From a virus, in the IMG/VR virus record IMGVR_UViG_3300034196_000123, positions 1 to 59,865 of that record: DNA of 59,865 bases; one strand, 5' to 3'. Under the pieces are notes generated by a model. The model was not told where the DNA came from and did no database searches. It worked only from the letters and a program-made list of their open reading frames with translations. Of the stretch, positions 41,070 to 49,055 are shown piece by piece. The first letter of the stretch is position 1, and every line of letters begins with the position of its first letter. The position numbers were made by a program, and so were the translations under genes.

Positions 41070-42214
41070 TGGCCGGTGTCCGCACGCGCATCTGCCGTAC
41101 CCCCGGCTGCGGCCAGCGGATTCTCCTGGTGCGGGTCTGGAAGCTCGACGAGCCGAAGTCCCGGACCGCCGAGCAGACCTGGATGCCCCTGGACCCCGAC
41201 CCGCACCCCGCCGACGACACTACGGCGACGTGGGCGGTCGCTGGGATCACGGACCTGCGCGGCCGGGCGCTGCGCAGGGGCGAGCAGCCGTTGGCGGACG
41301 AGGTCCGGTACATGCCGCACCAGGCGACCTGCCCGGCGCTCGCCGCGCAGCGCAAGGCGAAGCAGACCGCCCTCACGCTGGTCCCCGACGCCGCGGCGGC
41401 GCCGTCCGCGGACGTCCTGCTCGCCGAGTTGGACGCCCTCGTCGGCCTCGCCGGTGTGAAGGGCGAGGTGCACCGCACCGTCCACCAGCTGCGGATGGCC
41501 CGGATCCGCCGCGACGCCGGGCTGCGCGCCCCGACGGTGTCCCGGCACCTGCTGTTCGTGGGCAACCCGGGCACCGGGAAGACGACCGTCGCGCGGATCC
41601 TCGCCGGCTTCTACCGCGCCTCCGGCCACCTCAGCCGGGGCCACCTGGTCGAGGTCGACCGGGCCGGCCTGGTCGGCGAGTACATCGGCCACACCGCGGT
41701 GAAGACCGCTGCGGTGATCGAGTCCGCCGTCGGTGGGGTCCTGTTCATCGACGAGGCGTACGCCCTCGCCCGCTCGGACTCGCCGCGCGACTACGGCCGC
41801 GAAGCGATCGACACGCTCGTGAAGGGCATGGAGGACCACCGCGACGACCTGGTGGTCATCGCAGCCGGCTACCCCCTGCCGATGCTGGACTTCGTCGACT
41901 CCAACCCGGGGTTGGCGTCCCGGTTCCGCACGACCATCCAGTTCGACGACTACGCACCCGCCGAGCTGGCCGAGGTGTTTGCCCGCCTCGCCGAGCAGGC
42001 CGAGTACCACGCCACCTCCGACACCCTCATCGCCGTCGCCGAGTACACCGCGACCCTCCACCGCGGCGAGGGGTTCGGCAACGGCCGCTGGGCCCGCAAC
42101 GTCCTCGAGGACGCCATCGACCGCCACGCCTGGCGGCTGCGAGACGTCCTCACCCCCACCCCTGACCAGATGCGGGACCTGCTGCCCGCCGACCTCCCCT
42201 GGAGAACCTCGTGA
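41069..42214 (+). CDS. CbbX/SpoVK/EccA-like AAA+ ATPase
   Basis: A 381-residue protein. An N-terminal Cys segment (CRTPGCGQRILLVRVW, residues 9-24) is followed by LDALVGLAGVKGEVHRTVHQL and Walker A GNPGTGKTT (165-173), pore-loop-like LVGEYIGHTAVKT, Walker B VLFIDEAYALA (Asp228, Glu229), and SNPGLASRFRTTIQF (arginine finger region, about 275). This is the CbbX/EccA/SpoVK class of hexameric remodelling ATPases, rare in phages. No secretion partners are nearby. Confidence 0.85.
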   Translation: MAGVRTRICRTPGCGQRILLVRVWKLDEPKSRTAEQTWMPLDPDPHPADDTTATWAVAGITDLRGRALRRGEQPLADEVRYMPHQATCPALAAQRKAKQTALTLVPDAAAAPSADVLLAELDALVGLAGVKGEVHRTVHQLRMARIRRDAGLRAPTVSRHLLFVGNPGTGKTTVARILAGFYRASGHLSRGHLVEVDRAGLVGEYIGHTAVKTAAVIESAVGGVLFIDEAYALARSDSPRDYGREAIDTLVKGMEDHRDDLVVIAAGYPLPMLDFVDSNPGLASRFRTTIQFDDYAPAELAEVFARLAEQAEYHATSDTLIAVAEYTATLHRGEGFGNGRWARNVLEDAIDRHAWRLRDVLTPTPDQMRDLLPADLPWRTS

Positions 42215-42555
42215 CCCTGACCCCACCCACACCGGCGCCCACGTTCCTCGTTGAGCGCCTCGCCGACGCGCTGTTCGCGGAGCGCGAGGCCCGCCACCGC
42301 CGCGGCGACTACGACGACGAGCTGACCAAGGACGTCCGCGCCGTCCTGGACGCCGCCGCGCAGTTGTCCGGCACGGCCGCCATGCCCGACGGCGACCTGC
42401 TCACCGCCGAGCTGGCCGGGACCGACCCGGACGAGCGGCGCCGCGAGCAGGCCCTGGCCGCGGCTGCGCAGATCTGGCAGGGCACCGCCGTCAGCATCGA
42501 CTACGTGCTCAAGAGCGCGCAGGCCTTCGAGGCGTACCTGCGGGGCGAGCGGTGA
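42211..42555 (+). CDS. Hypothetical protein (FLVERL-type)
   Basis: A 114-residue GTG-start protein overlapping the AAA+ stop by four bases. FLVERLADALFAEREARHRRGDYDDEL and ALDEAA-type helices resemble the 941-1225 protein at the start, and end LKSAQAFEAYLRGER. Predicted helical. Unknown function. Confidence 0.55.
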   Translation: MTLTPPTPAPTFLVERLADALFAEREARHRRGDYDDELTKDVRAVLDAAAQLSGTAAMPDGDLLTAELAGTDPDERRREQALAAAAQIWQGTAVSIDYVLKSAQAFEAYLRGER

Positions 42556-42845
42556 CCGCGACCCCACCCGCGCCCGGCGGCTGGTCGCTGCCGTTCGCCG
42601 AGCAGGCCGCCAGCCGGCTGCACGACGCCACGGACGGCGTCCTCGCCGGCGCCCTCACTGTCGGCGCGATCATCACCGAGACCCCCATCGGCCGGTTCCC
42701 CGGCCTGATGTTCCGCTTCCAGGACTCCAACGGCGCATGGTCCAAGCCCATCACCGTGCTGCTCGACGCCCACCACCTCGCCCAGGTCCCCGACCTCGTC
42801 ATCGAGGCCACGGCCACCGCGATCCGCCGGGCAGGTGGCCGATGA
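42552..42845 (+). CDS. Hypothetical protein
   Basis: A 97-residue GTG-start protein, coupled at both ends. PFAEQAASRLHDATDGVLAGALTVGAIITETPIGRFPGLMFRFQD has an alpha then beta pattern. No match known. Part of the 40.6-44.1 kb early operon. Confidence 0.5.
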   Translation: MTATPPAPGGWSLPFAEQAASRLHDATDGVLAGALTVGAIITETPIGRFPGLMFRFQDSNGAWSKPITVLLDAHHLAQVPDLVIEATATAIRRAGGR

Positions 42846-43324
42846 CCGCCGTCGGACGCCCCTGGGGCAGCCCCGCCGAGGTGCGGGCCATGGGCATCGT
42901 GCAGGAGCGCGAGGACGAGCTCAAGCGCCTGCGGGCCGGCGCCGACTCCGCCCCGCCGGAGTTCGGCACCGTGCTGACGCCGGCGCAGCTGTGGCACCGG
43001 CTCCTGCAGGCCCACGTCGACGAGCGGTTGCAGATCCTCGGTCACCTGCAGGTCGCCGCCCACGACGCCGCTCAGTGCGTGATGGCCGACCACGCCGGGC
43101 AGTTGCTGCACCTCGGTGCCCGCCTGCCCGTCGTCCGCCAGGACCGGGACGACGCTCGTGCCGTGGCCGGCGAGGTCCTGGCGGCCGCCGAGTGGCGGCC
43201 TTGCCGGGTCGCGGAGCAGGGCATCGACTGGCCCGGTGCTGTCCGGCACGTCACGCAGGTCCAGCTGGACACCTGGCGGGCACGAGCCGGGCTCACCGAC
43301 GCCACGCCGGCGGCGACGTCATGA
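42842..43324 (+). CDS. Hypothetical helical protein
   Basis: A 160-residue protein (ATG 42842, overlap 4 nt). Helical, Gln/His/Leu-rich (LWHRLLQAHVDERLQILGHLQVAAHDAAQCVMADHAGQ). The pattern 'LQAHVDERLxxLxxLxxAA...A..H' occurs in uncharacterised actinobacterial proteins. No catalytic motif. Confidence 0.55.
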   Translation: MTAVGRPWGSPAEVRAMGIVQEREDELKRLRAGADSAPPEFGTVLTPAQLWHRLLQAHVDERLQILGHLQVAAHDAAQCVMADHAGQLLHLGARLPVVRQDRDDARAVAGEVLAAAEWRPCRVAEQGIDWPGAVRHVTQVQLDTWRARAGLTDATPAATS

Positions 43325-44001
43325 CCGACCGGGAGCCGGACACCGGCGCGGTATGGCTGCGATCGGAGCCCGACCAGACCGGGACCTACCACCTGCGTCT
43401 GGAGCTGGGCCCGGGCGACGTCGTCCCCCTGGACACCCTGGCGGCGTACCGGTGGGCCGCTGAGGTCCTCGCCGCGACCGCGGCCGCGGAGCACGACGCC
43501 GCGGTCGTCGCCCAGCTGACCGCCCTCGGGGTCAAGGACAGCGTGGCGGCCGGCGTCGTGACGGCGCTGCGCGCGGACCGGCCTGGCTCCGGCGCGGCGG
43601 TGCCGGGTCTGGCGCTGGTCCCCGGGGTGTCGCACCGGACGCGGGACGGGTTCGTACTCCTAGAACGGCACGGGGAGCCGTTCGGGCAGTGGGACCTGGA
43701 CGCCGCCCGGCACCACGCTGCGGGGGTCCTGGAGGCCGTCGAGGTCGCGTTGCTCGACGCGACGTACCTGCGGGCCCTCACCGGCCTCGTCGGCCTCGAC
43801 CGTGACCGGGCGCTCGCCGTCGTCGCGGACCTGGCCAACCACCGGCCGCCCCAGCCGGCCGACCCCGACCCGCTGCTCGACCGGTACCGGGACGCACTGA
43901 CCGTCATCGCGATGAGCGAGCCGGCCCCGACGCAGCCGCAGGCCGTCGTGCTCGCCCAGCACGCCCGGGAGGCGCTGGACGGCGTCGGGGCGACGTCGTG
44001 A
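43321..44001 (+). CDS. Hypothetical protein
   Basis: A 226-residue protein, ATG overlapping the upstream stop. N-terminal beta segment (GTYHLRLELGPGDVVPLDTLAAYRWAAEVLAATA), then a middle domain with RDGFVLLERHGEPFGQWDLDAARHHAAGVLEAVEVALLDA and an Ala-rich tail. No known family. Confidence 0.55.
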   Translation: MTDREPDTGAVWLRSEPDQTGTYHLRLELGPGDVVPLDTLAAYRWAAEVLAATAAAEHDAAVVAQLTALGVKDSVAAGVVTALRADRPGSGAAVPGLALVPGVSHRTRDGFVLLERHGEPFGQWDLDAARHHAAGVLEAVEVALLDATYLRALTGLVGLDRDRALAVVADLANHRPPQPADPDPLLDRYRDALTVIAMSEPAPTQPQAVVLAQHAREALDGVGATS

Positions 44002-44141
44002 GCTGGGTGGCGCGGCCGCGGCGCCTGCCCCGGGTCGTGGACGCCGTCCTGGTCGTCATCCTCGGCGGGGCTGCCCTCGTCGTGTTCGCCGTCGACCAGC
44101 TGCTCGCCGGCGCCCGTCGGCTCGGAGGCCGCCGCCGCTGA
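43998..44141 (+). CDS. Small single-pass membrane protein
   Basis: A 47-residue GTG-start protein overlapping the preceding stop (GTGA). A basic N-terminus (ARPRRLPR) leads into one hydrophobic helix (VVDAVLVVILGGAALVVFAVDQLL) and a basic end (RRLGGRRR). Function unknown. It closes the operon before a terminator. Confidence 0.6.
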   Translation: MSWVARPRRLPRVVDAVLVVILGGAALVVFAVDQLLAGARRLGGRRR

Positions 44142-44155
44142 CGCCCCCGGATCGA

Positions 44156-44186
44156 GGGGTCCGCACCTGGCCGGGGTGCGGGCCCC
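44156..44186. terminator. 12-bp hairpin terminator
   Basis: GGGGTCCGCACC pairs with GGTGCGGGCCCC (44156-44167, 44175-44186) with one G-T pair and a 7-nt loop, followed by TTGCCGTT. Confidence 0.75.
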
Positions 44187-44216
44187 TTGCCGTTCCCGCG
44201 GATTCCGCTGACCCCG

Positions 44217-44245
44217 TTGCGATCGATCGCTAATCGGGCTAGCGT
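44217..44245 (+). promoter_or_regulatory. Promoter for the 44,283 operon
   Basis: TTGCGA (44217-44222), a 17-base spacer, and TAGCGT (44240-44245), 38 bases before the ATG at 44,283. The spacer contains GATCGATCGCTAATC, a motif echoed before the HNH-like gene. Confidence 0.6.
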
Positions 44246-44282
44246 GATCGCATAACCCCACGATCGGCCCCCGAGGGAACCC

Positions 44283-44627
44283 ATGCCCACCGACTACGCC
44301 CGCACCAGGCACGCCGCGCAGTCCCGCCTCGACAAGGCCGTCGCGATGGCCGCCTGGTGCTGGGACCACGACGTCCCCGCCGACGCCCTCTTCGACGCCA
44401 CCCCGGACCAGATCGCCGCGCTCGCCCGCACCGTTGGCCACAACCCGCCCCGCACGGGCAGCACCGACACCCACGAACTGGTCTGCGCGCTCGTCCTCGT
44501 CCGCGAGGCCCGGGCCGCCGCACACCCCGACGACCCCGCCGCCCAGCGCGCCCACACCCCGACCTGCACCTGCCCCGGCGTCACCCCCGGGGCCCTGCCC
44601 ACCCCACGCCGCCGGAGCGCCCCGTGA
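44283..44627 (+). CDS. Hypothetical protein, first gene of operon
   Basis: A 114-residue protein. Helical N-terminus (AAQSRLDKAVAMAAWCWDHDVPADALFDATPDQIAALARTVG), a linker, and a Cys pair near the end (CTCPG). The helix pair with WCWDHDV resembles small HTH-like proteins of actinobacterial phages. Function unknown. Confidence 0.55.
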   Translation: MPTDYARTRHAAQSRLDKAVAMAAWCWDHDVPADALFDATPDQIAALARTVGHNPPRTGSTDTHELVCALVLVREARAAAHPDDPAAQRAHTPTCTCPGVTPGALPTPRRRSAP

Positions 44628-45070
44628 CCCCCCTGACCATCGCGCACGTCCTGTCCCTGCCCGAGTGGACCCCCCGCCGCCCCCCGCCCGGGGAGCTGCG
44701 CGCCCAGACCGCCGCGTCCCGCCGGGACCTGTACGCCGCCCGCGCGCACGGCCTGACCGTCGTCACCGAGCACATGACGCCCCGCGAGTCCGGCGCCACG
44801 GTCCGCGCCCAGATCCGCGGCGCCCTCAACACCCTCGCCGCGACCACCCTGGACGCCGCGATCGGCCCACCCGAGATCACCGGCCCCAGCTGCGGGCACA
44901 CCGCCTGCACCCGCCGCCACCTGCAGGACCTCGCCGCCCGCCAGGCCGTCGTCGCCGGCTTCCCCGACCTGGACGCCGCGTTCATGACCCTCGCGCTGTT
45001 CCCCCGCTCCCGCGCCTGGACCGTCGCCGTCACCTACGACCGCCGCGCCCGCGACGCACGCCTGTCCTGA
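44624..45070 (+). CDS. Hypothetical protein
   Basis: A 148-residue GTG-start protein overlapping the upstream stop. Notable segment GPSCGHTACTRRHLQDLAARQAVVAGFPDLDAAF with Cys/His ligands, and an N-terminus rich in Pro/Arg. Could bind a metal. No family recognised. Confidence 0.5.
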   Translation: MTPLTIAHVLSLPEWTPRRPPPGELRAQTAASRRDLYAARAHGLTVVTEHMTPRESGATVRAQIRGALNTLAATTLDAAIGPPEITGPSCGHTACTRRHLQDLAARQAVVAGFPDLDAAFMTLALFPRSRAWTVAVTYDRRARDARLS

Positions 45071-45105
45071 CCCACCCCACCCGGACCCGAGACCCGGAGA
45101 CGATC

Positions 45106-45690
45106 ATGACCACAGCCACCAGCCACACCCCCACCAACTGGACCACCCCACCCCGCCTCGCCACCCTCCTGGCCGAGGCCGCCGGGATCCGCGACCTCCA
45201 CCCCGGTGCCCGCGTCCTGGAGCCGTCCGCCGGCGACGGCGCCCTCGTCGACGCCGCGCTCGCCATGCGCCCCGGCATCGACGTCCTGGCCATCGAGCCC
45301 GACCACCACCGCGCCGCCGCCCTCCGAGCCCGCGACCGCACCGTCGCCCCCTGCCGCCTGCAGACGTACGCCGCGCACTTCATGCCCGCCGCCCAGCTCG
45401 CCGGCGGCATCTTCCACGCCGCCCTCATGCACGCCCCCCTGGTCGACGTCGCCGACCCCGACGACCCCCACCCCTGGCTCACCCACCTCCACCTCACCCT
45501 GCCGTTCCTGCGCCGCGGCGCCCGCCTCGCCGCCCTCGTGCCCCTCGACCGCGCCGGGATCTACAGCCTCCGCGGCCGCGACGCCCACGAGCTGCTCACC
45601 CGCCCCCACGTCACCTACACCCCCGTCGCACCCACCGACCTCCCGCCCGGCATCACCGACCCGCACACCCTCCTGACCATCACCCGCTGA
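45106..45690 (+). CDS. SAM-dependent methyltransferase-fold protein, catalytic motif degenerate
   Basis: A 194-residue protein, ATG behind CCGGAGA. A class I fold start is clear: RVLEPSAGDGALVDAALAM (motif I) then IDVLAIEPDHHRAAALRA (motif II acidic loop). Where N6-adenine DNA methylases have N/D-PP-Y/F, this protein has ALMHAPLVDV (around residue 105-115), so the usual catalytic motif is missing. The later part has LHLTLPFLRRGARLAALVPLD, typical of the family. It could be a SAM-binding decoy or act on another substrate. Confidence 0.7.
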   Translation: MTTATSHTPTNWTTPPRLATLLAEAAGIRDLHPGARVLEPSAGDGALVDAALAMRPGIDVLAIEPDHHRAAALRARDRTVAPCRLQTYAAHFMPAAQLAGGIFHAALMHAPLVDVADPDDPHPWLTHLHLTLPFLRRGARLAALVPLDRAGIYSLRGRDAHELLTRPHVTYTPVAPTDLPPGITDPHTLLTITR

Positions 45691-45698
45691 GGAGCCCC

Positions 45699-45962
45699 AT
45701 GTACCCCTCCCACCGCGCCCAGCACCGCGCCGCCGCCCTCGCCCTCCGCGAGCAGCTCGGCCGCCGCCCCACCGGCGACGAGTACCAGCAGACCCGCAAG
45801 ACCGTCGCCGCCGACCGCCGCCGCACCGAGCGGGACGACCCCTGGGCCCGCACCCGCACCCGCACCCAGCGGCGCGCCGCCGTCCTCGCCCGCCGGGCCC
45901 GCCGCGCCACCGTCAGCTCCTTCACCGGCCTCGTCCGCGCCGCCGTGCGCCCCACCCGCTGA
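45699..45962 (+). CDS. Arg-rich basic small protein
   Basis: An 87-residue protein with about 25 Arg residues (ARTRTRTQRRAAVLARRARRAT). ATG behind GAGGAG. Strongly basic throughout; it probably binds nucleic acid non-specifically or is a ribosome/DNA accessory. No family recognised. Confidence 0.55.
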   Translation: MYPSHRAQHRAAALALREQLGRRPTGDEYQQTRKTVAADRRRTERDDPWARTRTRTQRRAAVLARRARRATVSSFTGLVRAAVRPTR

Positions 45963-45972
45963 TCGGACCCCC

Positions 45973-46125
45973 ATGACCCCCGAACTGCTCGCCGAGGCCA
46001 TCGCTCGCGTCCTCGACCGCTCCCCGGAGTTCCAGGACGCCAACCCCCTGCCCGACGACCCCCACGTCGTCGCCGTCACCGACCACCAGGGCGACGAGTA
46101 CTTCCTGACCGTGGAGCCCGCATGA
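45973..46125 (+). CDS. Small acidic hypothetical protein
   Basis: A 50-residue protein (MTPELLAEAIARVLDRSPEFQ...EYFLTVEPA) with an ATGA overlap into the next gene. A helix then a short strand pair. Too short for family assignment, but coupling and codon use support expression. Confidence 0.6.
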   Translation: MTPELLAEAIARVLDRSPEFQDANPLPDDPHVVAVTDHQGDEYFLTVEPA

Positions 46126-46583
46126 GCCTGACCAACGGCCTGGCGTCCGCGGTGAACACCGTGATCGAGCGCCTCACCGGCCAGCCGTCCACCCCGTTCA
46201 CCGGCCACCAGGCGCCCACCGACCACCAGCTCGTCGAAGCCGTCCGCCTGCTCGCCAGCCGAGCCCACCGCACCCTCGGCGTCGGGTTCGACGCCGACCG
46301 CGCCGCCCTCGCCGTCGAGCGGTGGCTACAGAGCCCCGACCGCCCCACCGACCCCACCATCACCGAGCAGATCGCCGACTGGACCGACGCGATCCTCGAC
46401 GACATCCAGGCCGACCTCGACAGCTCCACCCTCAGCGCCGGCGGCCACTACTGGAGCGCCGACAGCTTCACCACCACCGGTGAGCGGCTCCCCAGGGGCG
46501 TCCTCACCTTCACCCGGTACCCCGACGGCCCCCAGGTCACGGTCCGCCTGTCCCTGGACATCACCGAGGGGCGTCCCGCGTGA
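46122..46583 (+). CDS. Hypothetical protein
   Basis: A 153-residue protein. Helical middle (QLVEAVRLLASRAHRTLGVGFDADRAALAVERWLQ) and acidic IADWTDAILDDIQADLDSS, then a beta tail (GVLTFTRYPDGPQVTVRLSLDI). No motif recognised. Coupled to neighbours on both sides. Confidence 0.55.
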   Translation: MSLTNGLASAVNTVIERLTGQPSTPFTGHQAPTDHQLVEAVRLLASRAHRTLGVGFDADRAALAVERWLQSPDRPTDPTITEQIADWTDAILDDIQADLDSSTLSAGGHYWSADSFTTTGERLPRGVLTFTRYPDGPQVTVRLSLDITEGRPA

Positions 46584-46945
46584 CCGCCCACCCCGAGGTC
46601 GTCCTCGACGTCCACGGCCCCGACCCCCGACAGCTCATCGTCCCCGGCACCCCACCCACCCCCGGCCCGTCGACTGACGACGGCCATGGAACCGACCCCG
46701 AGAGGACCCAGCCCATGGACACCACCGCGACCGAGTCGAGCGGGCCGCCGCGGCGGAAGCAGGTGCGCGGCGCCGAGCGACAGGAGCTGATGCAGCGGGC
46801 CGCGAAGCTCTACAAGGCGAAGGGCGGCACCGTGCGGTCCGTGGCTACCGAGATCGGCATGTCCTACGGCGGGGCGCACCGGCTCCTGAAGGACGCCGTG
46901 CGGGCCCGGCTGCTGGACGGCATGAAGTCGCGGGGCACCCGGTGA
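46580..46945 (+). CDS. Helix-turn-helix protein (Lsr2/Hin-like C-terminal HTH)
   Basis: A 121-residue GTG-start protein. The C-terminal half has AAKLYKAKGGTVRSVATEIGMSYGGAHRLLKDAVRARL, a helix-turn-helix like those in short actinobacterial resolvase-type regulators. The first 45 residues are Pro/Asp-rich. A second start, ATG 46715 with GAGAGGA upstream, would give a 76-residue HTH-only form. Confidence 0.6.
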   Translation: MTAHPEVVLDVHGPDPRQLIVPGTPPTPGPSTDDGHGTDPERTQPMDTTATESSGPPRRKQVRGAERQELMQRAAKLYKAKGGTVRSVATEIGMSYGGAHRLLKDAVRARLLDGMKSRGTR

Positions 46946-47274
46946 TCGGCGTGACGCGGGAGCCGTCCCGGATCGAGACCGCGGTGTCCCAGCTGATGCA
47001 GCGCGTCGGGATCATCGACGCCAGCGAGGCCCGCGCGGTCGCGGACGTCGTCGCGTCGCTGCCGGCGCTCCCGCCGGTGACGGCGACCAGTGACCGGGGG
47101 GCGCTCGTCGAACGGGCGTTGCGGACGGCGCGGGCCGGGTACACCGCGGCGGAGGAGGTCGGGGAGCTGCCGCCCGTGTTGCTGCGGCAGTTGGTCGTCG
47201 ACCTGGCCGCGCACGCCGTGTCGTGGGCCGCGGCCCTCGACCGGGAAACGCCCCGTCAGCAGGTCATCCGATGA
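46942..47274 (+). CDS. Hypothetical helical protein
   Basis: A 110-residue GTG-start protein. Helical and Ala/Val/Leu-rich: SRIETAVSQLMQRVGIID..., LLRQLVVDLAAHAVSWAAAL. Overlaps at both ends by four bases. The pattern recalls MazG-like helix bundles, but the catalytic EExxE motif is absent. Function unknown. Confidence 0.5.
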   Translation: MIGVTREPSRIETAVSQLMQRVGIIDASEARAVADVVASLPALPPVTATSDRGALVERALRTARAGYTAAEEVGELPPVLLRQLVVDLAAHAVSWAAALDRETPRQQVIR

Positions 47275-47756
47275 CTGTCGAGACGATGCCCGCCGCCATC
47301 GTGGTCGACGAGGTGGCCGACCGCCGAGAGGCCGAGCAGCGGCGCCGCATCTACGCCGAGGCCCTCGCCCGCAGCTACACCGGGGACCTGCCGTGCCTGC
47401 TGTGCGGCCTCACCCTCGACCCCACCGCCGTCGAGGCCTGCGACTGCCCGGAGCCGGTCGTCCCCCAGGTCGACGACATCGTGGCCGGCCAGCAGGCCGT
47501 CATCGAGTCCCTGCGCGCCGAGCTGGGCATCGCCCGCGCGCAGATCGACCGCGACCACCTGACCATCCTGCGGCAGGCCGTCGGCCTGGCCGTCCTCGAG
47601 GCCGAGTTGACGGCCACCCTGGAGGGGCGACGGCATGACCGGGCAGCGTTCGACGAGTTCGTGGTGGCGGCCCGCCGGGCGCTCGCGGGCGAGGCTGGCC
47701 CGTCACGCCCGGGACCGGGCTCCGTGGTGGCGCCGCAGTCGCGTCGCGGTGGCTGA
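47271..47756 (+). CDS. Hypothetical protein with CxxC segment
   Basis: A 161-residue protein (ATG overlap). A helix, then LPCLLCGLTLDPTAVEACDCPEP (Cys-rich, residues about 40-62), then a coiled coil (QQAVIESLRAELGIARAQIDRD) and an Ala/Arg tail. Could be zinc-binding. It is the last gene before a very strong terminator. Confidence 0.55.
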   Translation: MTVETMPAAIVVDEVADRREAEQRRRIYAEALARSYTGDLPCLLCGLTLDPTAVEACDCPEPVVPQVDDIVAGQQAVIESLRAELGIARAQIDRDHLTILRQAVGLAVLEAELTATLEGRRHDRAAFDEFVVAARRALAGEAGPSRPGPGSVVAPQSRRGG

Positions 47757-47771
47757 GCGCGGCTGACGGGA

Positions 47772-47819
47772 CGGCGAAGGGCCCCACCTCCGATGGCCTG
47801 GAGGTGGGGCCCTTCGCCG
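47772..47819. terminator. 20-bp perfect terminator hairpin (twin A)
   Basis: A perfect 20-bp stem (47772-47791 with 47800-47819) and an 8-nt loop. The inner stem CGAAGGGCCCCACC is shared with the terminator at 48,475. Confidence 0.85.
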
Positions 47820-48277
47820 TGCCGGAGTGCATCAGGAGTTGACCGCAGCGGCTGCCTGGCGGTACATGTATGATCGCAAAAGAGGTGTAGCACTCGTCAC
47901 GGCTCCAACCGTGCGCGTGCCGGGACCGACCCGCTGGTATGGGCGAGGTCACCCGACTTCGACCCCGGAGACCAGCCGTCCCAGTACTGACCGGGCGGGC
48001 CCCCAGCGATCACACAACTTCATACCCACGAAGATCATGCCGTCTCCCCGTGGGGTCAGTGTCGTGCCTCGACAACGCTGAGCACCTCAGCGGTCGACGC
48101 CTGACGCCGGCTCCCGGAGACGGTCACCACCGAGCCCGGGACCCGACGTCCCGGGCTCGAGCGCTTTGCGGCGAGGCGTGTGCCACACGTAGGCCAGACC
48201 CAGCAACGACGAACGGCCTCCAGGTCCTGGCGAGGGAGGAGGCCGGTCGTCACCCTCGACCGGAAGGTGAAGGCACC
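47820..48277. other. Gene-poor region between twin terminators
   Basis: No convincing protein gene lies in 47,820-48,277; one 84-residue frame from 47,827 is unlikely. A TATGAT -10-like hexamer (47,869-47,874) stands in an A-rich stretch and a perfect 12-bp hairpin CGAGCCCGGGAC/GTCCCGGGCTCG follows at 48,131-48,159. The layout could hold a small RNA. Confidence 0.45.
48131..48159. other. 12-bp perfect hairpin in gene-poor region
   Basis: CGAGCCCGGGAC (48131-48142) pairs with GTCCCGGGCTCG (48148-48159) with a 5-nt loop. It may terminate or structure a small transcript. Confidence 0.6.
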
Positions 48278-48460
48278 ATGAAGGTACGCCGAGTCGATCC
48301 CCAACGCCCAGACCCCGACGGCCTGCCGACCCGCTGGGGCCTGATCATCGCGATCAGCGCCGGCATCGGCGTCCTGGTCGACCAGCCCCTCGGCCCGGGC
48401 CCCGGCCTCGCCGCCGCCATCGCCGCGGCGGCCGCGCTCCACAAGGTGCTCGCCGAGTAG
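48278..48460 (+). CDS. Small membrane protein
   Basis: A 60-residue protein, ATG behind GGAAGGTGAAGG. Residues 22-35 (GLIIAISAGIGVLVDQ) and 42-55 (GLAAAIAAAAALHKVL) are hydrophobic helices; the start is basic/polar. No family. It lies between the twin terminators and is thus a separately transcribed unit. Confidence 0.55.
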   Translation: MKVRRVDPQRPDPDGLPTRWGLIIAISAGIGVLVDQPLGPGPGLAAAIAAAAALHKVLAE

Positions 48461-48474
48461 CCGGCCAGGCAACG

Positions 48475-48512
48475 CGAAGGGCCCCACCCCCGGGTCGGGG
48501 TGGGGCCCTTCG
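48475..48512. terminator. 16-bp perfect terminator hairpin (twin B)
   Basis: CGAAGGGCCCCACCCC pairs with GGGGTGGGGCCCTTCG (48475-48490 with 48497-48512), loop 6 nt. It serves the plus gene ending at 48,460 and the minus gene ending at 48,520. Confidence 0.8.
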
Positions 48513-48519
48513 TCGTCGC

Positions 48520-48996
48520 TCAGGCGTTGCCCGTGGCGATCGCCCGGGCCGTGGTGCCGGGCGTCAGGACGTCCCGGGCCAGGCGCAGCGCCTCGTCGTA
48601 CGTGAAGCGGGTGACCGCCAGGTGTTTGGGGGTCCGCTCGCTGGGTCGGGGGTCGAGCGTCCAGTACGCCATGGCCGTCAGGACCTGCTGCGGGTCCCGG
48701 GTCGGGCTGATCGTCCAGCCGCCGGCGCTCTGGCGCAGCCACAGCTGCCGCACCGGGGCGGTGTCGGCGAGACTGGGGTTGGTGAGCTGGACCTCGGTCG
48801 TGACCGGCTCGATGGCCGGCGCCGCGGTGTCCTCGTCCGGGCCTGTCCGCGGTGCGCCGGACAGGGTCTGGTCGGCGTAGTGCGGCACGCCGGGGATGAG
48901 GGTGCCGGTGGAGTCGCAGTGCAGGCAGCCGATGCCGGTTGGGGTGCCCTGGCACTGGGGGCAGGTGACGGCGGTGGGGTCGGAGATGAGGTTCAT
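48520..48996 (-). CDS. DnaJ-type zinc-ribbon protein
   Basis: A 158-residue protein, start ATG 48996 with GGAGGG eight bases upstream. CPQCQGTPTGIGCLHCDSTG (residues 12-31) is a DnaJ-like CxxCxG pair. The rest is mixed, with RQLWLRQSAGGWTISPTRDP and an Arg/Leu-rich helix at the end. Function unknown; minus-strand, in the regulatory block before the transfer-like operon. Confidence 0.6.
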   Translation of the reverse strand: MNLISDPTAVTCPQCQGTPTGIGCLHCDSTGTLIPGVPHYADQTLSGAPRTGPDEDTAAPAIEPVTTEVQLTNPSLADTAPVRQLWLRQSAGGWTISPTRDPQQVLTAMAYWTLDPRPSERTPKHLAVTRFTYDEALRLARDVLTPGTTARAIATGNA

Positions 48997-49055
48997 GGTC
49001 GTGTCCCTCCGGGTGGTGTTCGGGGTGCGGGGCGGGGTGGTCACGCCCTCCGCAT

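Noticed and set aside
47839-47874. TTGACC/TATGAT promoter in the twin-terminator cassette
   Set aside because: The two hexamers are separated by about 24 bases, too far for a normal sigma-A promoter; only the -10-like hexamer is kept as a hint.
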